Below are positions 54,641 through 64,000 of a stretch of 64,000 nt of DNA, piece by piece. Both the position numbers and the translations under genes were made by a program. Within the stretch, counting starts at the first letter, position 1; each line of letters starts with the position of its first letter. A model generated the notes under the pieces. That model worked only from the letters and a program-made list of their open reading frames with translations, made no database searches and was not told the DNA's origin. Source of the DNA: Leguminivora glycinivorella (Eukaryota > Arthropoda > Insecta > Lepidoptera > Tortricidae); assembly GCF_023078275.1 (NCBI RefSeq), contig NC_062993.1:9237252-9301251 (forward strand), read 5' to 3'.

Positions 54641-55005
54641 ATGGTCTACCATGGAAACTAACCGTGAATCATTCAAAACTTTTACCTAAAGTACCTAGTT
54701 CTAAACATTTTCAGTAATAATTTCAAGGGGTTAATGCTTCATCCACATAAATCGTCCGTAACCCGGTTCAGGTAGACATTGTGATAGAAAAGGTAAGAAA
54801 TAATATTTTTCCACCGTCATTGTTGACACTGCGAAGAAAAACGACCACAAAGAAAGCAATTGCGGAGCAAAAATATTGTTTCTCGTCCCCGTTCGAGAGC
54901 CGGACGTTGGGAAAATATGGCGTAAATAATGATTTTATTTTTGGTGATGAAATTTAACGTAAAACAAGACTATGTTCTTACCAACATGTTCAATGAAGGT
55001 TAATT
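54641..55005. other. No gene seen
   Basis: AT-rich, no repeat matches. Confidence 0.4.
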
Positions 55006-55008
55006 TTA

Positions 55009-55345
55009 ATAGACTAATATTGACCGGCGTATAAACCACGACTAATTAATTACTAAGTTACCTCTGACGCCGAAATATCCAAAGCTCGTTAATAATCTAA
55101 CCACAAATTTAAAATTTTGAAAAAACCCGACATATAGTGGACCGATTTTCATGAAACATGGCTAAGAACACTCCCGATTAATTCAGCTTTCAAATCTAAA
55201 TCGGTTCATCCGGGAGCTACGATGCCACAGACAGACACACACACAGGCAGACAGACTTATAACACCCTGTAGTTTTTGCGTCGGGGGTTAAAAACTTAAA
55301 GGTCACGGTATACCTACCTAATTATATCCCGGTCAATACAAGTCT
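55009..55345. mobile_element. Penelope-like end pair split by a 'CCCCCGACGC' repeat
   Basis: TAGACTAATATTGACCGGCG (55010) and TATCCCGGTCAATACAAGTC (55326) are inverted. Between them 55097-55294 is a minus-strand 'CCCCCGACGC' copy. Confidence 0.5.
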
Positions 55346-55915
55346 ACTGAAGACTATGGTATGATATTTGATAGGTATTTAAATAGGCTTTTGAAAGACT
55401 TGAGGCCGAAGTTAGAAGTCGATCGTTCTAACACCAGAACATCACACTCGAATAAAGACAGAGGTGACCACTCTGCAAAAAAAAAATGAAAGCGGAACTT
55501 ACTGAAACACCCGTTTGCAATTTTAATTATTAATGTGTAAAAATCGTCAAACCTTGTAAAAGGTCGCTCAAATTTAAAACAGCCTTTGAAAACTTGGAAT
55601 TTAAATGAACAAAATCTAATGCGCTGGCAAGTGAACTCAGTAAAGCCGTCAGAACTCACAATAGGTACCCGTTTTACTAAAGTGAAAGGCTGGCTAAACT
55701 CGAGAAGTTCCGACAAGAAATCGGAAGGCGGAGCACGGGTCGAACTTTCGTTGCGAACTTCTTGACAACGCTGTCTCGTTTACGTTCCGGTGACTTTTAT
55801 TTTCTTCGAGTTTTTAATTATTATTGGTGGAGAACCAATTAAAGCCATTTATGGAGTATGATGGAAACATGTGCATGAAAAATAAATAGGGTTTACAGTA
55901 TGGCGTTCTTGAAAT
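55346..55915. other. No gene recognised; 120-codon minus frame
   Basis: 55354-55716 (minus) is open, Phe/Ser-rich and without a recognised domain. It is more likely chance than a gene. Confidence 0.35.
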
Positions 55916-56471
55916 AAAACCGGCCAAGAGCGTGTCGGGCCACGCTCAGTGTAGGGTTCCGTAGTTTTCCGTATTTTTCTCAAAAACTACTAAACCTATC
56001 AAGTTCAAAACAATTTTCCTAGAAAGTCTTTATAAAGTTCTACTTTTGTGATTTTTTTCATATTTTTTAAACATATGGTTCAAAAGTTAGAGGGGTGGGG
56101 GGGGGACGCACTTTTTTTTCCTTTAGGAGCGATTATTTCCGAAAATATTAATATTATCAAAAAACGATCTTAGTAAACCCTTACTCATTTTTAAATACCT
56201 ATCCATCAATATATCACACGTTGGGGTTAGAATGAAAAAAAATATCAGCCCCCACTTTACATGTAGGGGGGGTACCCTAATAAAACATTTTTTTCCATTT
56301 TTTATTTTTGCACTTTATTGGCGTGATTGATATACATATTGGAACCAAATTTCAGCTTTCTAGTGCTAACGGTTACTGAGATTATCCGCGGACGGACGGA
56401 CGGACGGACGGACGGACAGACAGACATGGCGAAACTATAAGGGTTCCTAGTTGACTACGGAACCCTAAAAA
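55916..56471 (+). mobile_element. 'CCGGCCAAG' repeat, plus copy
   Basis: AAAACCGGCCAAGAGCGTGT to GACTACGGAACCCTAAAAAG with (GACG)n. Confidence 0.8.
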
Positions 56472-56595
56472 GGAGTGTACACATTTCTAAAGAGTCGGCA
56501 ACGCGCAAGTAACACAATTGGAGATGCAAGCATCCGTAGGCTACGGTGACTACCTAGTTAGTAGCTTACCATCAGGCGGACCGTAATAAATCCCA
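56472..56595 (+). mobile_element. LINE 3' end scrap
   Basis: AGTCGGCAACGCGCAAGTAA ... TACCATCAGGCGGACCGTAA, in direct contact with the preceding repeat. Confidence 0.55.
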
Positions 56596-56696
56596 TTTCT
56601 AATGGCGAGAGTACACGGTGCCGCCTCCGCGCAGACATTGAACCGCCGCTGCGCTGGAAAAGAGAAGATTATGTGGATTACAACGAATGCTAACAA

Positions 56697-57129
56697 TAAT
56701 AGTTATTTGTTATACAAGGGGGCAAAGTTGTATTTTAACGCCGAGTGTGGAATTGAAAAACGAGCAAGTGAAAGGATTCTATAGTTGAACCACGAGCGAA
56801 GCGAGTGGTTCGAGGATAGAATCCTGAACTTGCGAGTTTTTTAACACACGAGAAGTAAAATACATTTGCACCCGTGTGTAACACAAAACTTTTCCCCTCA
56901 CTATAGCGAGGAAACTACAACGCAAAAAATGCGTTTATCACTGCTTCCAGTAGTTCCACAGGTGGTAAATCATCTTTATTTCTAAATTCACCTACTTTTA
57001 TCAATTTTAAAGCAGTTAATTTGACTTTATTCAAGGTCAAATGACTTTACCCACTAGTGGATAAAATGCGTTTTTACCCGCTGGTATTAAAGGACAAAAC
57101 ACGTGTTTCCGAGCTAGTGAGGGGAAAAA
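56697..57129. mobile_element. 430-bp CGCTTCGCTCG repeat, copy 3
   Basis: Same orientation as 9948-10379 and almost identical to it. Confidence 0.75.
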
Positions 57130-57437
57130 GTATATCCTTCAGCTATTCAGGAGGGTCCCGATTATCTTCATGTGATGATACTCATAAGTAGCGCTCTTAA
57201 GTTCTTTTCTTCTTCTTCTTTTAACTTTATTGCACAATATAACAAATAAAGTACAAATGGCGGACTTAATGCCTAATGACATTCTCTACCAGTCAACCAA
57301 CAGGCTAAACAGAAAGAGTAGTGGGTGCAGGCTTTAAAAAAAAAGGTAACTGAAAATGAAACATAAATGTAGCAAATAATACATAATATTGTCAATAATA
57401 AACTATACACACATATATATCTATAAAATTACATAAA

Positions 57438-57439
57438 CT

Positions 57440-57496
<57 letters not shown>
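57438..57496. repeat. (AT)n microsatellite
   Basis: About 29 AT units within the LINE 3' UTR; the paralog at 7750-7800 has only scattered ATAT. Confidence 0.9.
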
Positions 57497-57498
<2 letters not shown>

Positions 57499-57549
57499 TA
57501 CATATTTTATGTACCCAGTGCAAAGAATACTATGCCTACGATAAACAAA

Positions 57550-58950
57550 TTAACCAGTGAGCTTGTCAAAAAAAAAATGCTTGCGCAACATGCGCTTAAA
57601 TGAGAGCTTAGTTTGCGCCTTTCTGATCTCAAGCGGAAGATCATTCCAAAGCCGGATCGCCTGAACGGTAAAGGAGTTAGAGACAAATCCAGTACGGTGA
57701 GAAGGAACTGCAAGCTTGAGACTACGGGATTCGCGAAGAGTGCAACCTGTTCGGGCGGTTATGAAATTAAATCTAGATCTGAGATAGTCTGGCGCACACG
57801 GGTCAAATAACACAGAGTATAATGTGGAGAGAATTCGCAAGGACCTCCGTTCCCGGACAGGAAGCCAGTTCAGTCGACGGCGATATGCAGATATGTGGTC
57901 ATATTTACGAAGTCCGAAAATAAAACGTATCCCGTTATTAAGAAGCCGATCTAGTCTGTTTAGAGACACTTCTGTGATATTCGTGTAACACACATCAGCA
58001 TAATCTACAATAGGTAATACGAGAGCTTGAACAAGTAAAACCTTAGTGCAGATAGGAAGGAAATTTTTAAACCGGTATAAAGCTCTAAGTGTATTGGTGA
58101 CCCGATGACATATGTCAGAAACCTGCGGCTCCCACGTCAGGCCGCTGTCAAAAATCAACCCAAGGTTCCTCACTTGCGATGCCAGTGGTACAGGTATGTT
58201 TTCATACACAATAGGAGACAAGTGAGTAAGGTCAGCCGTAGAGAGTAAACGGGGGCTTCCTAATACAATGGCCTGGCATTTGGACGGATTAACCGAAATA
58301 CCAAAACTCCGAGACCAAACACAGATGCGATGCAAGTCCTCGTTAATTTTCGTTATGGCACAATCCAAATCGTCAATGCTACTGTGAGTGTACAATTGCA
58401 AATCATCAGCGTAAAGATGGTGAGAGCATGCAATATGCGGCGCAATCATATTAATAAAAGCGGAAAATAGAAGCGGAGACAGTATGCCGCCCTGTGGGAC
58501 ACCGGAAGTGAGGTCACACCAGTCAGAAAACGAGGAGCCGTCTACGCGAACCATCTGACGCCGATCTTGAAGATATGAAGCGAACCATTTAGCTGTTGGT
58601 GATGATACATTTAAGTGCTTTAAAACAGCTAATAAGAGGTCGTGATCAACTGCATTAAATGCGTTTGAAAAATCGATCAACACCAAAACCGTCAGCTGTG
58701 TGGACTCCATTGCTAGCCTTACATCCTCAACGATTTTAAGCAATGCGGTGGTAGTACTGTGACCTGGGCGAAAACCTGACTGAAATGGAGTGAGAACATG
58801 GTTGGAGTAGATATGAGCTGATAATTGTTTGTGTACAACGGCTTCCAGAACTTTCGACAAAAAAGGGAGAATTGAAATGGGCCGGAAATCTTTGAATGTG
58901 CTGGGATTAGAAACTTTTGGCAACGGAATAATATGTGCTTTACGCCACAA
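57550..58950 (-). pseudogene. LINE reverse transcriptase, N-terminally truncated ORF
   Basis: 466 codons are open from TTG 58950, and the frame extends about 60 bp further upstream until a TGA. Blocks in order: FRPISILPFLSKVLEAVVH (22-40), SGFRPGHST, VLIDFSNAF with the first catalytic Asp at 93, SGVPQGGILSPLLF (149-162), HHLYADDLQLY with YADD at 180-183, and GLIFDSGLTW. A C-terminal LNWLPVRERRSLRILSTLY region, usual for CR1/L2-type LINEs, follows. RT active residues are intact and no frameshift was seen, so the insertion is fairly young. It lacks the apurinic-type endonuclease and is dead on arrival. The large number of open codons should not be read as a host gene. Confidence 0.85.
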
Positions 58951-59025
58951 CGACGGAACGTTCTTTGGTTTCAGGTAACACCTAAGTTTTTCATTTTTGT
59001 TTAGCGATCTCTGTCAGTCTCCATT

Positions 59026-59080
59026 TTTAACCCCCGACGCAAAAACGACGGGGTGTTATAAGTTTGACGTGTATGTCTGC

Positions 59081-59120
<40 letters not shown>

Positions 59121-59236
59121 GTGTGTGTCTGTCTGTGGCATCGCAGCTCCCGAACGGATGAACCGATCTAGATTTAGTTTTTTTTGTCTGAAAGCTGAGT
59201 TAGTCGGGAGTGTTCTTAGCCATGTTTCATGAAAAT
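59026..59236 (+). mobile_element. 'CCCCCGACGC' repeat, 3'-truncated
   Basis: TTTTTAACCCCCGACGCAAA to GCCATGTTTCATGAAAATTT; the GGTCGGGGG end is lost. Confidence 0.75.
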
Positions 59237-59355
59237 TTTGTAGTCAAAAGGCGATGAGAGGCGATCAAATAACAAAAAAAAACTGAGTTTATCAGCGCCT
59301 ATCTGCCTTCCTGGAATTATCTTGAATTATTAATGAATTTACTTTCAATGTAAGG

Positions 59356-59664
59356 GAATAGTACATTACCATACAAGTGCGTAAAAAGGAAGTTCGAAAC
59401 GAGTGGCGATAAATTAAAACACGACCGAAGGGAGTGTTTTAAATCGACACGAGTTACGAATTTCCTTTTCGCACGTGTATCGTACGACGTTTTTCAGTAC
59501 AGAACAGATGGCCATCCGAAGTTTCGACCTGACATTATAATGAACCACTTCTCGAACTAGTGCGTAAAAAAAAATCTGTATCTCCCTTCGGTCGTGTTTT
59601 AATTTATCGCCACTCGTTTCGAACTTCCTTTTTTACGCACTTGTATCGTAATGTACTATTGTCT
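59356..59664. mobile_element. Foldback element, CAAGTGCGTAAAAAGGAAG arms
   Basis: AGTACATTACCATACAAGTG and CACTTGTATCGTAATGTACT are inverted. Long inner arms carry GAAACGAGTGGCGATAAATT and ACACGACCGAAGGGAG, the latter occurring more than once. Confidence 0.65.
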
Positions 59665-59942
59665 ACGACTCTTTTCCGAACAAAAACCAGCAAGCTGTTT
59701 TATCATCCATAAAAAAACAGAGACGTTAAGTCCATTTCCTCCTAACCCCTGTTTATAAATGGCGGAAAAATGTAAATTGTAAACGCAAACCGACGCAGAA
59801 ATGAAACGGTTAAGCTTCATTAAAAACCAGTTAGCTCTGACCCACTACCATAGGTTATTGAAGTTTTTGGATGCCAATGGAGTACACTGATTTTTATTTT
59901 CTTGTCTGTTTTACTTTTTTTTCAAATGTGGTAATTTTTGCA

Positions 59943-60150
59943 CTTTTTCTACTCAGAATCATGAGCTCTGTCGATTCCGCGCAAGAAAAAACTGTCCTAC
60001 ATTTTTATTTCCACTGAGTTACAATTACTCATAGAACTTGTTTGATCGTCACTCAGAGGAAAGCAAAAAAATGTATGGAGATTAGGGACATTTTTGTCTC
60101 CTATTAGAATCGAAAGAGCTCATGATTCTGAGTAGAAAAAGTGTAAAAAT
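59943..60150. mobile_element. Foldback element, CTCAGAATCATGAGCTC termini
   Basis: CTACTCAGAATCATGAGCTC and GAGCTCATGATTCTGAGTAG are perfect 20-bp inverted ends. Related to 46424-46626. Confidence 0.7.
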
Positions 60151-60605
60151 ATATTAAAAAAAAAAGTGAAATCGACAAGAAAATAAAAACATAAATAGGT
60201 ATGCCCTTACAGCGTGAGATAAAGCGGGCCCTGAAGGGAAACTACATCTTCAAGATGGCTCATTTTACTTAACGTTCCTTTCTTTAAAACGTAACTTCCT
60301 TTATTTAAAAAAAAAAAAGAAAAACTGCATTTAAATATTTTCTAAAACTAGCTTGCCTCGCCCGAGGCTCGAACTAAATAAAATATTTTGTGCATTTGGC
60401 TACGTTACCCAAGTTTTCAATTGTGGTGAGCGCGATGGATATTTGGGGGGCATGTGATGTCATTTTCCACAAACAGTATGGAGGAACTAGCATGACAATT
60501 TACGTTTCCGGTAAAATACGAAGGAAACCCTTTTCGCACTACATCTGTAGGTACCTATTAGAACCCAAAATGTATAATACTCCCTTAAAGTTTACTCTAT
60601 CAAAT
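60151..60605. other. No gene seen
   Basis: An open frame at 60390-60650 has no recognised feature and runs into the following MITE. Confidence 0.4.
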
Positions 60606-60607
60606 AA

Positions 60608-60827
60608 GGTACAGCGGGACAAATCTCGACTGGGGGGCAATAGTAACTAATCTAATTTTTTCATTATTACACTATGTTGAGTTCTACATGATGTATTGTA
60701 TCCACTGAACACGCCTACCATATATAACCGGTGGACACTCTATTTAATAATGCAAAAAAGGAAAACGTAAAAAATGGACCAGTTACATTTGCCCCCCAGT
60801 CGAGATTTGCCCCGCTGTACCTTAAAG
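60608..60827. mobile_element. MITE, AAGGTACAGCGGGACAAATC termini
   Basis: About 35-bp inverted ends, including TCTCGACTGGGGGGCAA. A fragment with AAAAATGGATCAGTTGCATT lies at 7216-7250. Confidence 0.75.
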
Positions 60828-61179
60828 TATTTTAAAACGTGTAAAACTCGCAGTAGAATCTCAGTTAACCCCGTACAAAATGGCGCTGCGAATCTAGTTG
60901 AAAATTAGGCCGAGCGCCGGGTAAATGACATTTGCACGTAGCTCGCCGCTCGTACCTAAATGGCTAACTTCAAACAACTAGCCCTTTTTGCAGCTTAGAG
61001 CAAAGTGGGCAGATTTACATTTTTATAGGTTCTGAGCTCAGTTTTTTGCGCCGGTATCTTCTAGGGGTTGTGATATAGAGGTAGTTTTTTTCTCACTCCT
61101 TTTTAAAGCGGTAGTACGAGTATGTTTTATGTGACATTGAAATGTGGATTAATTTATACTTCTAAGTAAATTGTAGGCG

Positions 61180-61275
61180 TTTGGTTTGAAAGCTGAGTTT
61201 TGTTTAAAATCGGTCCACAATGTCGCAGTCGGGGGTTTTTTTTTTCAAAATTTCAATTTTGTGGTTAGGTTATTC
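61180..61275 (+). mobile_element. 'CCCCCGACGC' repeat, 3' part only
   Basis: TTTGGTTTGAAAGCTGAGTT, GTCGCAGTCGGGGGTTTTTT, GTGGTTAGGTTATT. Confidence 0.65.
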
Positions 61276-61382
61276 TCAAACGATTTCTTACGAATTACAC
61301 ATTTTGTAACAAAAAGTGGTCTAACTGCCCCAGCTACTCTGTGCTCGTATGTGGTGCCGTCGGCCCCAAACCGCCGCTGTTT

Positions 61383-62068
61383 TCAGCCAATTTCTCCCGC
61401 GGTCAGTCTGTCCACTACATTGACTATTCAGTGACATAACACGTATCTTTGCTCTTTCTCGTTACATATGCGCTTTCTTTGGTTTTATATTCTATGTTTT
61501 TGGCTCTGTGGTTCTTGTAGTTGAGAGGTTATTAGACAATTTCTCCCGCGGTGTCTGTCCACTACATTGACTATTCAGTGACATAACACGTAGGTATCTT
61601 TGCTCTTTCTCGTTATATTTCTTTGGTTTTATATTCTATGTTTTTGGGTATATGGTTCTTGTAGTTGAGAGGTTTTTAGACAATTTCTCCCGCGGTCAGT
61701 CCGTCCACTACATTGACTATTCAGTGACATAACACGTATCTTTGCTCTTTCTCGTTACATATGCGCTTTCTTTGGTTTTGTATTCTATGTTTTTGGCTCT
61801 GTGGTTCTTGTAGTTGAGAGGTTTTTAGACAATTTCTCCCGCGGTCAGTATGTCCACTACATTGCCTATTCAGTGACATAACCCGTATCTTTGCTCTTTC
61901 TCGTTACATAGTATGTGATTTCTTTGGTTTTATATTCTATGTTTTTGGGTCTATGGTTTTTGTAGTTGAGAGGTTTTGGACAATTTCTCCCGCGGTCAGT
62001 ACGTTCACTACATTGCCTATTCAGTGACATAGCACTGTATCTTTGCTGTTTCTCGTTGTGAATGTGCT
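61383..62068. repeat. Satellite-like array, ~150-bp unit, about 5 copies
   Basis: CAATTTCTCCCGCGGTCAGT starts units near 61388, 61540, 61682, 61832 and 61982. Each carries TCAGTGACATAACACG, TCTTTGCTCTTTCTCGTTAC and GGTTTTATATTCTATG. The last unit is cut by a SINE at 62069; scraps continue at about 62331-62358 and 62670-62760. Confidence 0.85.
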
Positions 62069-62330
62069 TTGACGACCGGTCTGGCCTGGCGTGTAGTGAC
62101 CCTGCCTGCTAAGCCGCGGTCCCGGGTTCGAATCCCGGTAAGGGCATTTATTTGTGTGATGATCACAGATATTAAATTTGTTCCTGAGTCATGGATGTTT
62201 TCTATGTATATAAGTATTTGTATATTATATATATCGTTGTCTGAGTACCCACAACACAAGCATTCTTGAGATTACCGTAAGACTCGGTCAATCTGCGGAA
62301 CTTCCTATAATATTTATTTATTTATTTATT
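62069..62330 (+). mobile_element. tRNA-headed SINE inside the satellite, copy 1
   Basis: GACGACCGGTCTGGCCTGGC, then CCGCGGTCCCGGGTTCGAAT (B box), GAGTCATGGATG, and a (TTTA)n tail. Confidence 0.8.
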
Positions 62331-62358
62331 TCTTTGGTTTTATATTCTGTGTACCTTT

Positions 62359-62650
62359 TTTGACGACCGGTCTGGCGCAGTCGGTAGTGACCCTGCCTGC
62401 TGCGCCGCGGTCCCGGGTTCGAATCCCAGTAAGGGCATTTATTTGTGTGATGAGCACAGATATTTGTTCCTGAGTCATGGATGTTTCCTATGTATATGTA
62501 TAAGTATTTGTATTATATTATATATATCATTGTCTGAGTACCCACAACACAAGCCTTCTTGAGCTTACCGTGGGCCTCAGTCAATCTGTGTAAGAATGAC
62601 CTGTAATATTTATTTATTTATTATTTATTTATTTATTATTATTTATTTTA
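62359..62650 (+). mobile_element. tRNA-headed SINE inside the satellite, copy 2
   Basis: GACGACCGGTCTGGCGCAGT and CGGTAGTGACC (A box intact), GGGTTCGAATCC (B box), and a (TTTA)n tail. The best head in the window. Confidence 0.85.
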
Positions 62651-62871
62651 TGTTTGTAATATGGCGGATTTTAGATAAATTCTCCTGCAGTCGGTTTGCC
62701 TTGTCCACAACGTTGACTATTCTATGGCTATATATCTGTGCTGTTCTTGTTACCCATGTTGCTATCTTTGGAATCTGGGGGCACGGTAGTGCCCCCGTCA
62801 AGAATAGCCAGGCGAAGCGCAAGGCAGGGCACTACCTATCTTTTCTCGAAGTCATTCGTCGCTTTTTAGGG

Positions 62872-63414
62872 TTCCGCAGTCAACTAGGAACCCTTATAGC
62901 TTCGCCATGTCTGTCTGTCCGTCCGTCCGTCCGTCCGTCCGCGGATAATCTCAGTAACCGTTAGCACTAGAAAGCTGAAATTTGGTACCAATATGTATAT
63001 TAATCACGCCGACAAAGTGGTAAAATAAAAAGTGGACAAAATGTTTTATTAGGGTACCCCCCCCCCCCCTACATGTAAAGTGGGACTGATTTTTTTTTTC
63101 ATTCCAACCCCAACGTGTGATATATTGTTGGATAGGTATTTTAAAATGAATATGGGTTTACTAAAATCGTTTTTTGATAATATTAATATTTTCGGAAATA
63201 ATCGCTCCTAAAGGAAAAAAAAGTGTGTCCCCCCCTCTAACTTTTGAACCATATGTTTAAAAAATATGAAAAAAATTACAAAAGTAGAACTTTATAAAGA
63301 CTTCCTAGGAAAATTGTTTTGAACTTGATAGGTTCAGAAGTTTTTGAGAAAAATACGGAAAACTACGGAACCCTACACTGAGCTTGGCCCGACACGCTCT
63401 TGGCCGGTTTTTTA
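62872..63414 (-). mobile_element. 'CCGGCCAAG' repeat, minus copy
   Basis: TTTTTAGGGTTCCGCAGTCA, (GTCC)n, and CTCTTGGCCGGTTTTTT. Confidence 0.8.
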
Positions 63415-63535
63415 ATATTCTGTTTACGTTTCTCACTTTTGTGTTTGTAAGTTCGAGGTTTTATCGTGTATATGTTGCAATCATGGCATTTCAATGATTA
63501 CATTTCGTCTTTTAATTTTGTTTTACTAATAGATA

Positions 63536-63740
63536 TTGGTCGTGTTATGAGGAGAGACGATGACTTTGCGGTTAAAGTGGCCCTCCGATTGCCTGAAAAC
63601 CCCCGAGGAAGAGGACGACCAAAAGAAACGTGGTGGTCGAATGTCAAAAAAGATTTGGAAGCTGCAGCACTTCAAGAAACGACAACCCAGAACAGAATTG
63701 TCTGGCGCACTAGATCAAGGAGACCCGACCCCAAGTAGAT
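63536..63740 (+). pseudogene. RTE-like LINE ORF, C-terminal fragment
   Basis: GRVMRRDDDFAVKVALRLPE, then RGRGRPKETWWSNVKKDLEA and RIVWRTRSRRPDPK, and a stop. G.VMRR and GRGRPK..W...V..DL are RTE C-terminal blocks; about 68 codons, 5' truncated. The 3' end (GGGAAAGAAGAAGA) follows. Confidence 0.7.
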
Positions 63741-63950
63741 GGGATTAAGGGAAAGAAGAAGACTAATAGATATTGGAAGGCAGGTGATCGGGCAAGACGA
63801 TTTGTATTGAACAGGCGTTGTCGCGAGGTCTTGAAACCATACACTTAGATGAACACTCGCATCATTTCCATGTCTGTGTTTTCTCGCGCATCATTTCATG
63901 CGAAGGACCAGCGACTCGTGTCATCACACAACTACAACTGTGTGTTCAAC

Positions 63951-64000
63951 ATGCTAACAACACTTTCGCTGGCGGCTCTAGTATTATTTACTCTGAAGTT
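63951..64000 (+). CDS. Start of a secreted-protein gene, cut by the window end
   Basis: ATG at 63951 opens MLTTLSLAALVLFTLK, a typical short signal-peptide core, still open at the window edge. The preceding ~100 bp (ACTCGTGTCATCACACAACT) contain no known repeat and could be a 5' leader. Only 16 codons are visible, so product and exon structure are unknown. Confidence 0.4.
   Translation, partial: MLTTLSLAALVLFTLK

Larger units (their letters stand above)
57190..59022 (-). mobile_element. 5'-truncated CR1/L2-like LINE
   Basis: Carries the RT ORF and a 3' UTR with an (AT)n tract at about 57438-57496, ending TTTATTGCACAATATAAC. The 5' end meets a 'CCCCCGACGC' repeat at about 59024; the endonuclease is missing. 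Confidence 0.8.

Noticed and set aside
55354..55716. 120-codon minus-strand ORF as a gene
   Set aside because: Phe/Ser-rich, no recognised domain, no splice or promoter context; probably chance.
62069..62640. tRNA genes
   Set aside because: A and B boxes are present but no acceptor-stem pairing was found, and each continues into the SINE body; they are SINE heads.

Overview
The window looks like moth (lepidopteran) nuclear DNA. It is AT-rich, intron-containing and packed with short transposon debris typical of Lepidoptera: tRNA-headed SINEs, many palindromic MITEs, RTE-, CR1/L2- and Penelope-type retroelement ends, and microsatellite-carrying repeats (the 'CCCCCGACGCAAAAACGA' and 'CCGGCCAAG' families). 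No bacterial, organellar or viral genes were seen. The identification is by pattern; no database was searched.

Two multi-exon genes can be assembled by hand. (1) 14857-18084, plus strand: a four-exon gene for a 161-residue secreted protein with one six-cysteine Kazal-like domain; all three introns have GT/AG ends and matching phases. (2) 20316-25628, minus strand: a P-element-type transposase (THAP9-like). A THAP zinc finger is split over two upstream exons, short linker exons follow, and a large last exon of about 800 codons keeps an apparent D-D-E triad. The two genes converge. Between them lies a 36-codon ORF behind a heat-shock-element-like motif and a TATA box. Weaker gene evidence: a possible exon at 28508-28695, a broken THAP first exon at 35176-35252, and a signal-peptide start at 63951 that runs off the window.

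Layout: 1-13.8 kb is repeats only, with a 460-bp palindrome at 4.6-5.06 kb and a three-layer nest at 11.85-12.82 kb. 13.8-20.1 kb holds a Penelope fragment, the Kazal gene and the small ORF. 20.3-25.6 kb is the THAP/P-type gene, with MITEs, a SINE and a minisatellite in its introns. 26-36.7 kb is mixed LINE, MITE and SINE debris. 36.78-43.67 kb is a 2.2-kb unit present three times in tandem, nearly identical, each copy carrying the C-terminus of a LINE ORF. 44.7-45.5 kb is a three-layer nest whose inner steps can be dated from an empty copy at 48.0-48.3 kb. 50.1-52.4 kb is a possible TTAA-flanked (piggyBac-like) element without transposase. 57.2-59.0 kb is a 5'-truncated LINE with an open reverse-transcriptase ORF. 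61.4-62.07 kb is a 150-bp satellite interrupted by SINEs.

The transposons do not act together as a pathway. The main biological interest is the THAP/P-type gene, the Kazal gene with retroelement DNA pressed against a splice acceptor, and several non-autonomous families whose insertion sites can be read directly from paralogous copies.
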